A DNA stretch of 64,000 nucleotides from Streptomyces spiramyceticus (GTDB lineage: Bacteria > Actinomycetota > Actinomycetes > Streptomycetales > Streptomycetaceae). The stretch covers positions 1,377,001 through 1,441,000 of the forward strand of contig NZ_JARBAX010000001.1 in assembly GCF_028807635.1 (NCBI RefSeq), given 5' to 3'. Shown one piece after another: positions 60,313 through 64,000 of this stretch. A model generated the notes under the pieces. That model had not been told where the DNA came from. It worked only from the letters and a program-made list of their open reading frames with translations, and searched no databases. Numbering within the stretch: the stretch's first letter is position 1; the number at the start of each line of letters is the position of its first letter. Both the position numbers and the translations under genes were made by a program.

Positions 60313-61047
60313 ATGACGACCGGGGTACGCCGAAGGATGGGCGTCGAGGAACGCAGGCAGCAGCTGATCGGTGTCGCGCTGGAGCTGTTCAGCCACCGCT
60401 CGCCCGACGAGGTGTCGATCGACGAGATCGCGGCCGCCGCGGGCATCTCGCGGCCGCTCGTCTACCACTACTTCCCGGGCAAGCAGAGCCTGTACGAGGC
60501 GGCTCTGCGGCGGGCGGCCGACGAGCTGGCGGGGCGGTTCGTCGAGCCGCGCGAAGGGCCGCTCGGGGCGAGACTGCTGCGGGTCATGGGCCGGTTCTTC
60601 GACTTCGTCGACGAGCACGGCCCCGGCTTCTCGGCGCTGATGCGGGGCGGGCCCGCCGCGGGTTCGTCGAATGCGAACGCGATGATCGACGAGGTGCGGC
60701 AGGCGGCGTACGAGCAGATCCTCGCGCACCTCGACGTCGACGCCGCCGCACCCCCGGCCCGGCTGGCGATGGTCGTACGGTCGTGGGTCTCGCTTGCCGA
60801 GTCGACGGCACTGATCTGGCTCGACGGGCGGGTGATCCCGCGCGCCGAGCTGGAGTTGCAGCTGGTGCACGACTTTGCGGCGCTGGCGGCGGTGAGTGCG
60901 GCGTACGACGACGAGATGGCGGGGATTCTGCTGCGTATCGTCGCGGCGGAGCCGGAGGACGGGCCGTTCGGGGAGCTTGTCGCGCGGCTGGTGGCGTTGG
61001 GGCCGGGGCTGGAGAGGGTGCCGAGTCAGCGGCCGCCGACGCCTTAG
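60313..61047 (+). CDS. TetR-family transcriptional regulator
   Basis: 244 aa from ATG 60313. TetR HTH: ERRQQLIGVALELFSHRSPDEVSIDEIAAAAGISRPLVYHYFPGKQSLYEAALRRAADELAGRF (about 14-77). The C-terminal ligand-binding helices (LGARLLRVMGRFFDFVDEHGPGF... VRSWVSLAESTALIWLDGRVIP) match a TetR C-terminal domain. Probably the regulator of the di-iron/reductase operon, from which it is 35 bp away. Confidence 0.93.
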   Translation: MTTGVRRRMGVEERRQQLIGVALELFSHRSPDEVSIDEIAAAAGISRPLVYHYFPGKQSLYEAALRRAADELAGRFVEPREGPLGARLLRVMGRFFDFVDEHGPGFSALMRGGPAAGSSNANAMIDEVRQAAYEQILAHLDVDAAAPPARLAMVVRSWVSLAESTALIWLDGRVIPRAELELQLVHDFAALAAVSAAYDDEMAGILLRIVAAEPEDGPFGELVARLVALGPGLERVPSQRPPTP

Positions 61048-61097
61048 CCGATGGCTTTACGTGACGCTTCTTGAGCGGCGGTTGTAGCGGGGTGCGC

Positions 61098-61133
61098 GTT
61101 GCCTGCGGCGCGGGGAACTGCGCCGCAGGCAAC
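61098..61133. terminator. Hairpin terminator between TetR and pullulanase genes
   Basis: GTTGCCTGCGGCGC / GCGCCGCAGGCAAC, perfect 14-bp arms, 8-base loop, between two convergent stops. Confidence 0.87.
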
Positions 61134-61141
61134 CGCAGCGC

Positions 61142-64000
<2,859 letters not shown>

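Overview
The window is high-GC actinobacterial DNA that reads as a Streptomyces chromosome. Codon third positions are strongly G/C, GTG and TTG starts with GGAGG-type ribosome sites are frequent, and the order pepA - lpdA - E2 - GntR - aceE ... lipB - lipA - DUF4191 - RDD - glnA ... glnII matches, from memory and unverified, the S. coelicolor SCO2179-SCO2210 region. No rRNA, tRNA, CRISPR array, phage or IS transposase was seen. The sequence cuts one gene at each end: a ligand-binding-type protein at the left and a pullulanase at the right.

Layout. (1) 0.3-6.9 kb, minus strand: a tightly coupled five-gene operon for a secreted amino-sugar polysaccharide. It encodes an Agd3-like (CE18) deacetylase, a PelF-like GT4 synthase, a multi-span PelG-like membrane protein, a spherulin-4 (GH135-like) protein and a GH114 lipoprotein. 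This gene set mixes bacterial Pel and fungal galactosaminogalactan functions. (2) 7-29.9 kb, core metabolism: leucyl aminopeptidase, the 2-oxo-acid dehydrogenase components (lpdA, double-lipoyl E2, aceE with a GntR regulator), several regulators and enzymes, lipoate synthesis (lipB, lipA), then glutamine synthetase I behind a GlnR box. (3) 30-36.4 kb, an accessory stretch: a frameshifted HD-domain gene, a VapBC-type toxin-antitoxin pair, a gene-poor patch, and a three-gene minus-strand cassette (2OG-Fe(II) dioxygenase, methyltransferase, choline/carnitine acyltransferase) that looks like an uncharacterised small-molecule pathway. (4) 36.5-42.7 kb: ArsC-like protein, AhpD-like protein with a divergent MocR regulator, a secreted Ala/Gly-repeat protein, a scar of two decayed genes, then glnII behind a second GlnR box. 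(5) 42.8-50.4 kb: an orphan winged-helix protein, MscS channel, a His/Met-rich membrane pair with a PepSY protein, a two-component system, and a MarR/carboxymuconolactone-decarboxylase divergon. (6) 50.5-64 kb: secreted DUF1996 protein, lipoprotein, Tat-exported GH89 enzyme, a membrane protein with a sigma-factor-like N-terminus, a ferritin-like di-iron protein coupled to a PDR-type reductase plus TetR, and pullulanase.

How genes work together. LipB and LipA make the lipoyl cofactor used by the E2 protein, which LpdA reoxidises and AceE feeds. GlnR probably co-controls glnA and glnII. The Agd3/PelF/PelG-like/GH set would make, export, deacetylate and trim a GalNAc-type polymer. The methyltransferase, dioxygenase and acyltransferase are the logical triad for making an acylated, hydroxylated, methylated metabolite.

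The best candidates for something undescribed are the hybrid Pel/galactosaminogalactan operon (329-6858), the dioxygenase-methyltransferase-carnitine acyltransferase cassette (32277-35903), the di-iron protein/reductase pair (58285-60277) and the sigma-like membrane protein (56164-58143). All functions are read from sequence by eye; no database search was run.
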